This document shows, piece after piece, positions 1 to 10,700 of a DNA stretch of 26,194 nucleotides. The position numbers and the translations under genes were made by a program. This DNA comes from Symsagittifera roscoffensis (taxonomy: Eukaryota > Xenacoelomorpha > Acoela > Convolutidae): assembly GCF_963678635.1 (NCBI RefSeq), contig NW_026970967.1, positions 1-26,194 on the forward strand. The letters run 5' to 3'. A model generated the notes under the pieces. That model was not told the DNA's origin, ran no database searches, and was given only the letters and a program-made list of their open reading frames with translations. The first letter of the stretch is position 1. Each line of letters opens with the position of its first letter.

Positions 1-453
1 TAATGGTAAGTAAAAATTCCAACTTAAGCCAGCCTTCCACCCCACTCCTACTTTTTACAGAAAAAAAATACAACCACCAAACTCCCTCCATCCCTCTCTA
101 ATTTGTTGCATTATACAATGTTGCTTGAACGTTGATTTATCTGAAAACTTTTTTTCATCTCTTTCCCTCTTTTTTAATCATAGTTCAGAGTCTTCTGCTC
201 TTTTTTGGAAAACTGAATGAAAATTTGTTCGGTATAAGTTGACTTGCTCAAGTGAAAGGAAACTATACCCTGCCTTGTAAAAAAGAATAATAATTTTGCT
301 TCTGCTTAGAAGGCACACAAAAATTGTGCGCCAAAGGATTAGAACGTAGTGCACAAAGATAACTGGTGCACCAAACCTTCAGGGTCACACTCTTCAATGG
401 GAAAATAACGATAGTGTATAACTAAAAAAGTATTTTCGAAAGGTCACACCAAA
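1..453. other. AT-rich non-coding stretch
   Basis: I see no gene here. The stretch is AT-rich with short A and T runs. The only small structure is an imperfect inverted repeat around 312-332, where ggcacacaa is followed three bases later by ttgtgcgcc. Confidence 0.5.
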
Positions 454-663
454 ATGGCAGTGAAACAAAACAAACTTGCATTACCACCATTGGACTCAAA
501 ATGTTTTCTCCTTTTCAACGGGATTTGGAAAGTGTCCTATGGCCATAAAGACGACGTAGAAATTGCATTTCTAGAATATATTTACATGAAAACCGATTGG
601 GTCAACTCATACATTGAAACTGATAGCAGTTCGCCAGAATTTCAACTTCAGGATCGAGGATAA
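454..663 (+). CDS. unrecognised small ORF, 69 codons, doubtful
   Basis: This open frame starts at an ATG in a favourable context (accaaaATGG) and encodes MAVKQNKLALPPLDSKCF and onward to a TAA. I recognise no family. There is no signal peptide and no clear membrane segment. A second frame, open over about 614-796, continues where this one ends with a basic Arg/Ser-rich peptide and stops shortly before an aataaa at 808-813. The pair could be one decayed or spliced gene, or chance. No flanking splice sites settle it. Treat it as a weak candidate only. Confidence 0.15.
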   Translation: MAVKQNKLALPPLDSKCFLLFNGIWKVSYGHKDDVEIAFLEYIYMKTDWVNSYIETDSSSPEFQLQDRG

Positions 664-1225
664 AGCGGTCCTACTCAGAAACAGAGCTTCAAGAAGAAGA
701 GCTTCTAAAAGACGAGTCCGTGAACTTCCCCTTTTAAATAACCAATTTATTGTATCTGAAGCTTCAGACGAACGACCATCTAAAAACAGCGCATAGAAAA
801 CCAAAACAATAAACATTAAATTCTGAAACTTTATTCTGAGATAATTTTTACTGCTCGTCCTTTTTATCCTTCGGCTTAAACTGTTTTGATTTTTACCAAT
901 TTACCACTTAAAAAATATTCGTATTCGGCTCAATCACTGTTTTAACATAAATAGTTTCAGGAAAATAAAGTAGTTGATGCAAACCAAGTGTTAGTTCAAA
1001 ACAAATGAGTGAAATCATTTGGTTCAGTTTCAAAATCCAACTTCTATTGACATGATAAATCATTGACGAAAGGAAGAAAGCCATGAAATGATATCCACAT
1101 GAAACTAGGACGAAAAGGAAAAGTTCAAGAACTAGGACGATTAACTTTAAATGTCGCGGGAAAATGGACGCTTTAAAAAGAGTTAAAGGGAAATATTGGA
1201 TTGGGTCCCGCTTGTTAAGTTCAGC
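664..1225. other. no recognisable gene
   Basis: AT-rich sequence without a supported gene. It includes an aataaa at 808-813, which could be a polyadenylation signal for the doubtful ORF upstream or simply reflect base composition. Confidence 0.4.
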
Positions 1226-1228
1226 TTA

Positions 1229-1380
1229 ACAAGATCCTAAGGAGGGGGTCTTTTACTTTAGTGGTGGGAACTTACGTTAATTTACAAAAATCCTAGGAGA
1301 GGGGTCCTTCAAAAAAATAAGGACCCTTTTCCTAGGATTATGGTTTACGTGAGGAACCCCCCCCCCCTCTTAGGAAGGAC
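1229..1380. repeat. nested inverted repeat (fold-back), 21-bp inner arms
   Basis: The inner arms are at 1289-1309 (aatcctaggagaggggtcc and so on) and 1319-1339 (aaggacccttttcctaggat and so on). They pair with two mismatches around a 9-base A-rich loop. A related outer pair flanks them: atcctaaggagggggtc near 1232-1248, and a C-run followed by tcttaggaagga near 1358-1378. The unit TCCTARGAGRGGGTC therefore occurs several times in both orientations. It looks like a small fold-back transposable element or a decayed MITE. No target duplication was identified. Confidence 0.6.
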
Positions 1381-1385
1381 TACTA

Positions 1386-2560
1386 AGGACATTACTACTA
1401 AAGTTGCTGTTGGAAGGGTATTTCTTGCACCAGAACAAACAGATTCTTCACTGTCTAGTCGAGATCACAGCCACTGACGAAAAAAATAAGAGATGCGCGA
1501 TAGTTGTTCTTTACAGAATCATCTCTGGTCATGCGGATAGATCCGCTTGCCCAAATCTTTGGATTGCGGGAATTTGTGAGAGAAGTGTACGGACGCTGGT
1601 TGTTCATGCTTTTCCTAGCATCAGGATACAAGCATACGATAAATCGGTGCTGTACTTGATATTGGTTTCCATCGTTGACTGCTCAGTGTTGAGCCGGGCC
1701 GAAACTTACTGGGCGTGGTTTGTCATTGGTCGTCCTTAATGATGATAACTTGACCATCCAATTACCACCATCTTTTAGTTTTGAAAACACACTTTGCAAA
1801 CAATCCAGCACCGTACGAAACGAACGCAATCAACATTAAGTCTTCAGTTGATGCAACTTTTCCTGAGGTACAAGCGATACCGGTATTGCGCAATATTTTT
1901 GGAACCCGTAGACCAACTCGCTCTTTTAACAGGCGTGCCAAATAGTCCAAAAAAGTATTTTTGGTTGAATTTTCCTTCCAACCTCCTAACTACGTTAGCC
2001 GCTTATTTTGAATAACTCCTATTTGCATTGACTACACTATTCAATGATTTGATTATCAGTTTTTTGCGAAGACACCTCGATTGCCACAGTAGTTTTCAAA
2101 ATCATCCAGTTAGTTTCTCCTATTGAATTGTCTTGAGATTTTTCACATTGCTTCGTCACTTAGCTTTACTAGCAGCTGTCTTTTCATCCCAACAAAAGAC
2201 ATTTAATCAAACTACGGTCCTTGTTGTTTGTTATCGTTCCTATTGGCCCCGAAACCTGGTTTCCAACCTGATCTCGCAATACTGTCATTAACGCTTTTAT
2301 ACATGAGCATCCCGCGTGTTCACTCCGCAAAAACTGGAAGGCAGCCCTGGCTGTAAGAGATTCCAGGTATAGCTATTGCAGACTCCATTAGATACATTAC
2401 CTTTCTACCTTTCTTTCTTTTTTCTGTCTCAATCATTATTTGCAATAAGTGTATGATCAGGGAAATACAAAACAAATCAAAAATTGCAGCTGCCTACCCA
2501 CACCGAGCTTTCATGGAGAATAACCGATTGTATTGGATTTTCTTTGTCAGTCTCTACAAA
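1386..2560. other. unassigned segment with overlapping small ORFs
   Basis: This stretch is less AT-rich than its surroundings and has several overlapping open frames: about 1404-1739 plus, 1794-2015 plus and 1762-1950 minus. None has a convincing ATG context, splice boundary or recognisable motif. It could be a decayed mobile element. I cannot assign a coding strand. Confidence 0.3.
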
Positions 2561-2569
2561 ATAACAAAA

Positions 2570-2728
2570 ATAATCGATTATAATCGATTGAAAATGGATT
2601 ATAATGATAATATTTTTAAACAATAAAATCCCCAGATAATCGATTATAATCGATTGTTTTACAAAAATTTTATCGAAAGAAAAATAATCCGTTTTAATTG
2701 ATTATAATGGATTATAATCTATTCATTT
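2570..2728. repeat. AATCGATTAT-type repeat array
   Basis: Copies of a 10-base unit (AATCGATTAT, itself containing palindromic ATCGAT) occur in pairs at about 2571-2590 and 2637-2657. Degenerate versions (tggattataat, ttgattataatggattat) lie between and after them to about 2723. The two best blocks share ataatcgattataatcgatt, which reads nearly the same on both strands. This is a low-complexity tandem or dispersed repeat. Confidence 0.7.
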
Positions 2729-2788
2729 AAATATTTTTGTTTGTTGTTTTCAAATTTTCATAAATTTGTTAAACTTATGTTAGTTTTT

Positions 2789-2882
2789 GTTGGGGGGATG
2801 GGGTACGTCGCGGGGAGGGGGTATGTTGAGGTGGTATGTTGGGGGGAGGGGTATAGTGGGGTGGGGTACGTTGGGGGGGGGG
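2789..2882 (+). repeat. G-rich tract with quadruplex potential
   Basis: The plus strand has many runs of four or more G (for example gggggga, ggggagggggt, ggggggaggggt, ggggtgggg and a terminal run of about 13 G) separated by short loops containing GTAYGT or TATG. It could form several overlapping G-quadruplexes. Open frames across it on either strand (Gly-rich or Pro-rich) are compositional artefacts. It sits about 100 bp beyond the truncated end of the Copia relic. Confidence 0.7.
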
Positions 2883-2903
2883 GGGACTTTTTGGACACTT
2901 TTT

Positions 2904-2941
2904 GGAAAATTACTACATATTGGAAAATCACTACATTTTGA
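2904..2941. repeat. short direct repeat (two copies)
   Basis: The sequence ttggaaaatyactacat occurs twice in tandem at the junction between the G-rich tract and the Copia fragment. It may be a footprint of the event that truncated the retroelement, but this is uncertain. Confidence 0.45.
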
Positions 2942-2994
2942 CTGCCCCTGGATGAACTTGTTTGTTCGAATTTTTCAGAAGTTTGCAATAGTTT

Positions 2995-4112
2995 GAGTTT
3001 GCCCTTATCTCCACTTCCATTGATCCTTTGCCCTCAATCCTTGACAGCGTGCTGTTGGGTTTCTCCACAGTTGTCTCCTCGTTCCAGCTCTCAAAGCTAG
3101 AAAACACAGCCCTGTCGCGCACCACATGATCAGTACATCCCGTATCCACAATGAGGTCGTCTCCCTTCATTGAAGTTGCAGCACAACAACTGAAGAATCC
3201 TGTCCTCCCCTGCTTGCACTTCCTTGCAAAATGTCCAGGTTGCCCGCATGTGAAACACCCTTGCTTCTTTGCTCCTAGCTTGCTTCGTTTGACCCACTGC
3301 CTCGAGCACTGGATTGTCCGCTGTCATATTTTGATTTGCAGTCCCTCGCCATATGACCCTTCTGACCGCACACATAGCAGCCACTACTTGACACTGCTTT
3401 CTTCTTCCTCACAGCTTGCATGGCTGTATGACAATGTCCAGTCCTCTCTCCACATCGAGCCTTCCTCGAGTCATCGTAGTTCCTCAACCTCATTCTCAGC
3501 TCTGGAAACGTCTTTGCTGGTTGAAAGCTCTCTTGCACCACAAAATGCTCATAGCTGTCAGGCAGCCCATTGATCACCAAAGCATTGAACAATTTGTAAG
3601 TGATTGCTTCTCCAGCTTCGCTCAACCGCGTCACCAGCTCTTGACTGCTAACAAAGTAGTCGTCCAGATCCTCCTCTGACCCTAGGCACAGCTTCGCAAG
3701 CTGACCTACTAGACTGACCACCATCGGTCTCTCTACACTGCAAAACTTTTCTTGAAGAAGTTTCCAAGCCTTCGTCCCATCGCCTAGCCATCTGCTCCCA
3801 CGCAGTCGTTCTTTATGTACATCAAAGGGGTGTTGTTGAGCACCAGAGCCAGGTGAGACCACACAGTGTTTCGATTGTCTTTCCTCTGCTGGATCAACAC
3901 TGCTCGCTCCTTCATCTTGGTATCGTAGGCTGTCTGCTGCACATCATTTGAACTCTTTGGGAGAGTAGGCTCCGCCTGTGGCAGACCATCAGACCATCAT
4001 TGCCCATCACTATCTTCAGCAGGCCCTTGGTGTGCATCAGCGCCACAAACTTCGTCGACTAAGCAGGAAAATCTTCAGACTTGCCACTAAAAGCCGCCAG
4101 TTTCAAGTCCAT
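2995..4112 (-). pseudogene. decayed Ty1/Copia retrotransposon gag and start of protease
   Basis: On the minus strand, a gag start codon lies at 4112. It is followed by a Copia-type gag (UBN2-like) with motifs AWKLLQEKF and LVINGLPDSYEHFV, then two CCHC zinc knuckles: CYVCGQKGHMARDC, then CFTCGQPGHFARKC. The aspartic protease active site DTGCTDH is at 3126-3146, and the fragment ends shortly after it. Integrase, reverse transcriptase and RNase H are absent. The copy is broken. There is a TAG at 4059-4061 where the frame otherwise continues, an 8-bp tandem duplication at 3982-3997 that shifts the frame, a further shift near 3795, and another between the knuckles near 3285. The longest surviving frame is about 3862-3275. 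The intact element would make nucleocapsid and protease for retrotransposition. This copy cannot do so on its own. Confidence 0.88.
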
Positions 4113-4181
4113 CGTTGCCTAAGCCTGCTAGCTAAAAGCTAAAAACTCTGACAGAAAAATAATACATGAAAAGTTAGAAAT

Positions 4182-4195
4182 CGTTGCCCATAACA
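4182..4195 (-). other. Copia primer-binding site (internal initiator tRNA-Met type)
   Basis: On the minus strand this reads TGTTATGGGCAACG. GTTATGGGC is the core that Copia elements use to prime on an internal cut of initiator tRNA-Met, rather than on the tRNA 3' end. It lies about 70 bases upstream of the gag ATG and directly beside the candidate LTR end, where a primer site is expected. Confidence 0.55.
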
Positions 4196-4500
4196 TGTTA
4201 AGAATCAGCGTTAGAGCATGATTAAGAGCTGGGGTTAGAGACTGAGATATAATCTGAGGCTTGAACTGAAGATTGAAAAGAGGTAGTGATTGTTGAAGAA
4301 TGAATTGAAAGAAGTAAATTTAAATGACATGGCAAACTAAGCATCACAAAAGTATCAGTTAATTAATTACATACTAATTAATTAGTTTGAGATCCCTGGT
4401 TGACCTTGTCTGAGTTTAATCAGTTTTCATTATGATTTAACTAATCTGTCTGACCTTGAGATGGTCTGACCTCAACCGATTTGTCGCGGAATCCGCAACA
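4196..4500 (-). mobile_element. candidate 5' LTR of the Copia relic
   Basis: Read on the minus strand, the segment begins TGTTGCGGATTCC and ends GATTCTTAACA. That gives TG...CA ends and a length of about 305 bp next to the primer-binding site. The 3' LTR and most of pol are missing, so the outer boundary cannot be checked against a second copy. The end at 4500 is inferred only from the TGTT/AACA termini. Confidence 0.4.
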
Positions 4501-4628
4501 TTGCTACTTTTCTCTGATCTTCTATGCTGTTTTGGATTCCACGAACAAATACCTAAATCATTGTACCGCTCAAAATTGCTTCAAAAACAGGCGAGTTTGC
4601 GGAATCCACTTTTGTATTTGCGGAATCC
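4486..4628. repeat. GCGGAATCC motif repeated three times
   Basis: GCGGAATCC occurs at 4486-4494, 4599-4607 and 4620-4628. A related inverted ggattccacg lies near 4535. The first copy lies in the inferred LTR end and the others just outside it. Confidence 0.5.
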
Positions 4629-4760
4629 AGAACAGTTTGTGGAATTGTGGAATAATTGTAGAATAATTGCGATAGCCTGGAGGAGGTCAGTCTTCTTCAG
4701 CATAAGTTCTAATGAAGTTTCCTTTGTGTATATTTCTTCACCAACAATCGCTCGGCTTAC

Positions 4761-4813
4761 CTGGCCGTCGATTATATATGGCACGTAAGCCTGCGTGGAA
4801 AATCTGGCAGTAA
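4761..4813 (-). other. possible 53-nt exon on the minus strand
   Basis: On the minus strand, an acceptor-like tract (cattcttaacttcag) ends just before 4813 and a strong donor (GGCCAG then GTAAGC) begins just after 4761. The 53 bases between would be a small exon. No partner exons or protein similarity are visible, so this is only a splice-site observation. Confidence 0.15.
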
Positions 4814-4849
4814 CTGAAGTTAAGAATGGCCGAGGATTAGACAACTCTG

Positions 4850-5550
4850 TTTATATTATTACCACATCTACAAACAAGGATCAAATCTATTACCAGGAAA
4901 TTCGGCCTCACAACTTGACTAGTACAATGTGTGTCCTTATCAGTTACTTATAAGTGTCCTTGCCTGTGATTTTGAAGTCTCTCAAAGCACAGCAAATTTT
5001 CTCGCAAACTATTAGTTGTGTGTTCAGATCCCTGAAACCTGTCCGCTTCTATACATGTGTTTTGTGCAGCACAGGCATATTGAACCCCAAAAATGGTCAA
5101 CTTGGCTTAAAAAAAAAGTTAATATCATACGAACGGTTTTTAATTATATTAACATTAAACCTTGCAAACAGTAGATTTTACAAACAGAAATGCATGGCTT
5201 TCAGAACGACGTAATAATCCAGTATGAAATAAACTTTTGCTTCAGTCTTTGTATTAATCAGCATCATCATTAACCGGACAGGGAGTTAAAATAAAAATCT
5301 GTAACTTTGACTGGAAAGCTGTGAAAGCAACCTTTTGTAAAAATAGCTTTAAAAAGATGATAGTGAAACAGAACTTTTTTTATTGTTTATAAGGTTTATC
5401 CCTTTTTTTCAAAAAAAATGAAGCGAAGTAAAACTTTTGATCTGCGGTTACTAAAACAAAGTTTACGATTTAAATAGTGACTTTTAAATAACCAATTAAT
5501 ATTTTTTTTGTTTGAAAAATTTGCAAAATCATACTTCTCATGAATTTAAA
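4850..5550. other. no recognisable gene
   Basis: AT-rich intergenic sequence. The small open frame at about 4954-5214 lacks motifs or a plausible start and looks like chance. Confidence 0.4.
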
Positions 5551-5559
5551 TTAGTGAAA

Positions 5560-7260
5560 AAAAATCAAGTTGAGACCACTGTAACAAGGCAATTTGCACG
5601 CAAAAAGCTGCTTTTTGCGGCAAAAATGAGTTGTGAAGTGACATTTCTACAAAATTCGACCTTTCACAGAAAAATCATTACTTCATAAATCGTTTTTAAT
5701 TATTCAACATGAAATACTTTTTCGTCGAGAAAACAAATCGCTAGTTTTGTTGCAAATGTTGTATTTAAAAAAGAGATAATTTCCAAATTTCTTCAAATTT
5801 TCAGTTTTAAAACATACTAATTGCTATGTAACCTTCAATTTTGTTATTTGAATATTTGATCAAGAGTCGATTCGTACCCATAATTTCTTCGACCTGAAAA
5901 ACTAAAAAATGAAAACTTAGTTGAAACTGAGAGATTGAGAAAATAATTCTTTCAAAAACCAAAAACATCAAATCAACAAAAGTAAGTTATTTTAGCGAAA
6001 GTGAGAACTCTCTTTGTATTTCAACGAACGTGAGAAGTCTCTTTTTTCACAGTTTTTCAAACCAATATACTCCTGTTTAATTTTTAGCATCAAATGAAAG
6101 CTTGAAAACCCTTTTGCAAAAAAAAAATATCTTATACTCACAAGGCAAAAGTGTGCTAAAACTGACCATTCGAACAGTCTCACCAACAAAAGAGATCTCA
6201 GAAAAAATATATTCTCTAAAGATTGCAAAAAAGGATTTCAAAAATGTGGAACCGCATCAGTCTCCAATGCATTAAAACTGCATCAGTGAGGTTAACATTA
6301 AGAAAAAGCAAAACAAATTGAGACCACCATAAGAAGTCTATTCGCATGTTAGAATCTGCTTTTTTGAGCAAAAACTTTAAATTAAAAAAATCATAACAAA
6401 TTTTTCTTTATCCTAACAAATCAATTCACCCGAATCTGTAGCAAAATTTACGTTTTTTCAACTGCGGTATTTTCTTTTGATTTGTTTTTTTTTGCTATTG
6501 TGCTTTCAATTTACAAATTTTAGTGAGAAATTCAAAATGAAACAAACGTTCGTCTCAAGTCTAATTATTTTGAGACAAATCTTGTCCATTAGTTTGCCCA
6601 CTTAAAAAATTATAGAAAAAAATTATTTTAAAATCTGCTAGCTAGAAACCATTTTTTTTTTGAAAAATTAAAAATATCATTTCAACAAAAATTTGTTTAT
6701 TATAACGAAATGAGAACTTTCTTTGTATTTCAACAAAAGTGACATCTCTATTTTTTTCACCATTTTCAAACCAATAAAATTTTGAGTGAACTAAAAGGCT
6801 GAAAAGCTTGGTGCAACTTAAAATATACAAAAAAACATATACATTTAAGGCAATATTGCGCTAACTTCAAATAGTCTCCTGAGCAAAAAAGTTCTCTGAT
6901 TATTGAAAAACTAATGTTTTGGAGTACAATTTAATACGCGCTAAAGTCAACTCTGCCTCACCACTGCCTACTTTTGTTTTATCAGGCTCATGTGCATAGA
7001 ATTTTTTGCATTCTGGACGAATCAGACATAAAGAGGCTATTTTAAAGCCAATTTCATGCTAGAAAAATTATTTTGGTGAAAATATTTGTTTTGTGATTTT
7101 TCAACAAAAGCTAAATTTTCAAAGAGCCATCATTCTTTCTTAACTTGTTTCGTTTTTGCACTTGAAAGAGACTGTCAAGAAACCTATTCGACCAGTTTTG
7201 TAGCAAATAGTTGAAAAAAAGTACAGCAGAGTACAAAAACTAAACGTAAGCAGATTCATT
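5560..7260. repeat. three diverged tandem copies of a ~0.7-kb unit
   Basis: Two sets of anchors recur in the same order at about 0.70-0.75 kb spacing. The first is a block with GCAATTTGCACGC near 5590, TCTATTCGCATGTTAG near 6335 and a degenerate GCTATTTT...TTTCATGCTAG near 7035. The second is CTAGTTTTGTTGCAAATG near 5742, CTGTAGCAAAATT near 6436 and CAGTTTTGTAGCAAATAG near 7192. A longer match joins 5999-6137 and 6710-6828, sharing ctttgtatttcaac and tttcaaaccaata. The copies are strongly diverged. Their small minus-strand ORFs are not convincing genes. Confidence 0.55.
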
Positions 7261-7494
7261 ACAATACAAAAAGTTTTAAAAAAATGCAAAACAAATAATC
7301 ATAGTAAAATCAAGTAGAAAATAGACAGACCTCAAGACAAAAATGTTTTTATATTTAGATTTGACGTGATATCTAATACCACTGAGTTTTGATCAAATTT
7401 TTACATTAGATGGTGTTTAATAAAATCAGTAACTTGACAAAAATTAAACTTGCTTTATTAAAAACGGGACATCATTGATTAAATTTTTTGATAA

Positions 7495-7736
7495 ATGGCA
7501 TCTTTTATTGCATCGACTGATGATGTTAAAATGGAATTCCAAAACACTCAGCCGAAGTCAGACGTAAGTGACACGGAGCAAGTTTCTGGTAACAAACAAG
7601 GAGATGGGATATACGAGCAGCCGGCAGAATTCAAAGATGAACGAATAGAGGGTAAACAGCCAAAGCAAAACAACTGGCTTCTGAAATGCTTCATGGCTCT
7701 GGTAATCCTACTAGTGGTTACTGTTGCTCTTTTGCT
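7495..7736 (+). CDS. exon 1: cytoplasmic tail and membrane anchor
   Basis: Starts at an ATG in good context (ataaATGG) and ends before a perfect donor GTAAGT at 7737-7742. It encodes a polar tail rich in Asp, Glu, Gln and Lys, then KQPKQNNWLLKC and a hydrophobic stretch ending VTVALLL. It leaves two bases of a split codon (phase 2). Its link to the downstream FBG exons rests on architecture and strand, because the next visible exon is in phase 0. Confidence 0.5.
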
Positions 7737-10700
7737 GTAAGTACGCCGTTCAAAAGCTTGGAGACAACATAAAGGAAAACCAAAAGTACTTTTTTTTTGA
7801 GCAAAAAGAAAAAGAAAAGCTGAACTTTTGAGGAAGGGTTTTATGAGAATTCGAAGATAGAGACTATATGTTGACAACATCAAACAAATTTTTTGAAGAT
7901 AAACTTCAACAGATATACAAAACTACACACATTCAATCGAATGGATTCATCGAAGCGATTGATTGATTTATCTCATCATAATTATAGAGTGCTGACTCAA
8001 ATAACGGGACATAACAAAAAAAATAGAAGTTTTATACGTTTTATTCTCCAATTGGGTTTATTCTCAAATTCTAGGCGTTTTTTTTCAAATTCTCAAAAAT
8101 TGAACAAAGAATTAGGAGAAAAAAAGTTACATAGATTTTTACAAGAAATATTGTGAGGTAAAATTTTTTTTTGGACTGTGTAAGTAGCTTCTTGGATAAA
8201 AATTTTTTTTTAATTATTTTAATTGCTTAGCTGGATTCTTGATTAACTAGAAAAAACCAAGCTGGCCTATTTTTGGTTAAAATTTTTGTTGCAAAATTCG
8301 CAAAAAAAATTGCACTATGATAATTCTTGCACTACTCGTGGCAATTTTTGTTCTCTTCACTTTTTGTCTAATATTAATCCAAGTTGAGAAAAAAACTGTT
8401 CAAAAAAGCGGCATTGTTATCTCTATGAAATGATTGATTTAGATTTTAAAAAATCTCGTAAAAATATCTAAGTTCTTGTACAAGCTTAGCCTAATTTTTA
8501 TTTACAAAAGGTCGCAAAAGAGTTCATTATAACTTTATCTTCGAGAACGAAGCTGAATTAAATCAAATTATTCAAAGCTATCAAATCTAAGCAGCTGCAT
8601 TTGAAGTGCCTGGAAAACTCTTCCTTAATTGGTTTGCGATCACGACAAAATACAAAGTAAAATTCAAGCTCAGAACAAAGCAGTTTGCAGAGGCTCAGTA
8701 ACATGAAATTCGACCTCTTTCTTTTTTATTCGAGGTTATCACTATCTTTTTTAATAATCAAAAATAAAAATACACGCCTTAAAAAATAGTTACCGCCAAA
8801 AAAATTCACGCAAACTAAAAAACTCAAAACGAAAAAAAAACTTTTATATCTAAAACTGAGTCAGTATGGATGAATGTTTAGATGCCTAAACTGAACTTGA
8901 AGTTTGGTTAGGCAAAAACATATGTTATTGAAACACAAGAATGGATTATTTGTTAATTGCCTCATTATTTTCATATGAGACTTGGGCGCGTTAGGAGCAG
9001 TTTTTACTCCTAATTTGTCCATAAATAATTTGAGTTAATTAGCTCCTGATTGCTGCTGAGTTTCAAATAAATTAAATAAATAAATAAGTCTTGATTGAAA
9101 TCAGTAATGTACAACTGATTAACAAATACATTTTCAAATTGTAGTTTCTCATGGAAAATCAATAGAATTCGAAATTTCATTCTGGTCAAATGGTTCGTAG
9201 CAATATCAGTGATTTGTATGCCAAGTTATAGAACCGTACTAATAGCGCTTATATTCCGAGACCTCTCAGAGATTTATCCCAATGAACATGATTGGCAAAT
9301 ACATTTACAAATTGTAGTTTCTCAAGAACCTATCAGAAAAATGCCGCATATATTTTTCTTTCATCAGAGAATTGCCGACTGGGTTTCGCGCTCTCAATTT
9401 TGATTCGCTATACTCGAGATGGAATTATACTTGAAAGAATATGGTTGTCATCTCTCGATATAATTCGGTAAATTTTTTCGTCCTCTTTCCTTACTAAGTC
9501 GTTGATTGAATAACGCCTGCATCAACAGCCCTCCTCTGGACTCGGTATATCTTGTCGAGCAAATTTTGGGGTGCGCCCCCATACTTGAATACCATACAAT
9601 AGGATGGGCATAACAAGCTGGTTGTAGAGAGGATTGAGTTCAGTTTTGGTTTATCCAAGGCATTTCAGTTTAATCAGCAGAAACAGCTGTGATAAGGCTT
9701 TTTTGGTTGTCTTTGTTATGTGAGGTTCTTGAGGCATTGAAAGACAGGCATTGCCAGTAAAAAAGTGCAAAAACATATATTTTTCATTCGCAAATTTTTT
9801 CAAAGACTTTTACGAAATTATCTAACAGTCAAAATTCAGATTGCAACTCATCTCTGATGCTTTTCAAATTTGAATTGCTTTCTAACATTTTTCAGCAAAA
9901 CATCAGGAAGACAATCAAAAAATGATTTTAATTCTCAGATTTTCTTCGCAAGCAACAGAATTGAGAATGAAACCTGATGAAACTGATTCAATTATGTCTT
10001 ACGGACTCATAATAAATTCAGTTTTCCTAAAACCATTTGCAGTGAAGTTTTCGAGAATTTGCTTCATTTCAAATGATCACGTTATATTTTTATTTAGATT
10101 TTTTGGAAGCTTGTGAAAAGGTTAACTAATTTTCCAATAGAAACCAGAAGTCACTTTCGTCTGATAAGTTTTTTCAATTTTGTTTCGACCATTAAAATGA
10201 TGGGGTAACTTTTTCTTCGAGTGGTTTCTCAAGGTGCAAAATCATTGGATTTTAGAGATACGATTCTAGAGATATATAAAACAGTCAGTCGAGATTGAAA
10301 CAATATTTAAAGTTTTCGTAAAGTTTTTTCATTGTCGAGAGAAACCGGTTCAATCGACCAATCGTGTAGATGTTTACTTGAACAAAACTTGGTCAAAACC
10401 TTCCATTAAAGTAGTTAACAACATACTTAAACTCCAAAAAATCTAACCGCTTGATTCAGCGCTTCCCTGGCAACAAAAAAATTAAAAATTCGAAGACTCA
10501 ACTCGCTACATTTCAAAGAGATGTTTAGAAAAAACTTTGAAAATTCTTACAAGTTCTTTGTTGTTTTAAGTCTATCCCTTAAGTCATTAACGTCTTACGC
10601 GTTCGTATAGTTCCTCCACCACACGCACAAAAAAAGCACCAATTTTAAAAAAATACCAGAAATTTCTTATAACTGATTGTCCTTGTTTGAAAACGACCGG

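Noticed and set aside
1404-2015. A gene on either strand at 1.4-2.0 kb
   Set aside because: Several modest open frames overlap on both strands without ATG context, motifs or splice sites.
2741-2996. Gly-rich and Pro-rich open frames on both strands
   Set aside because: Produced by the G-run tract. Frames overlap on both strands and have no motif.
3151-3679. Plus-strand open frames of up to 140 codons
   Set aside because: They are antisense to the Copia gag, which has clear zinc knuckles and a protease motif on the minus strand.
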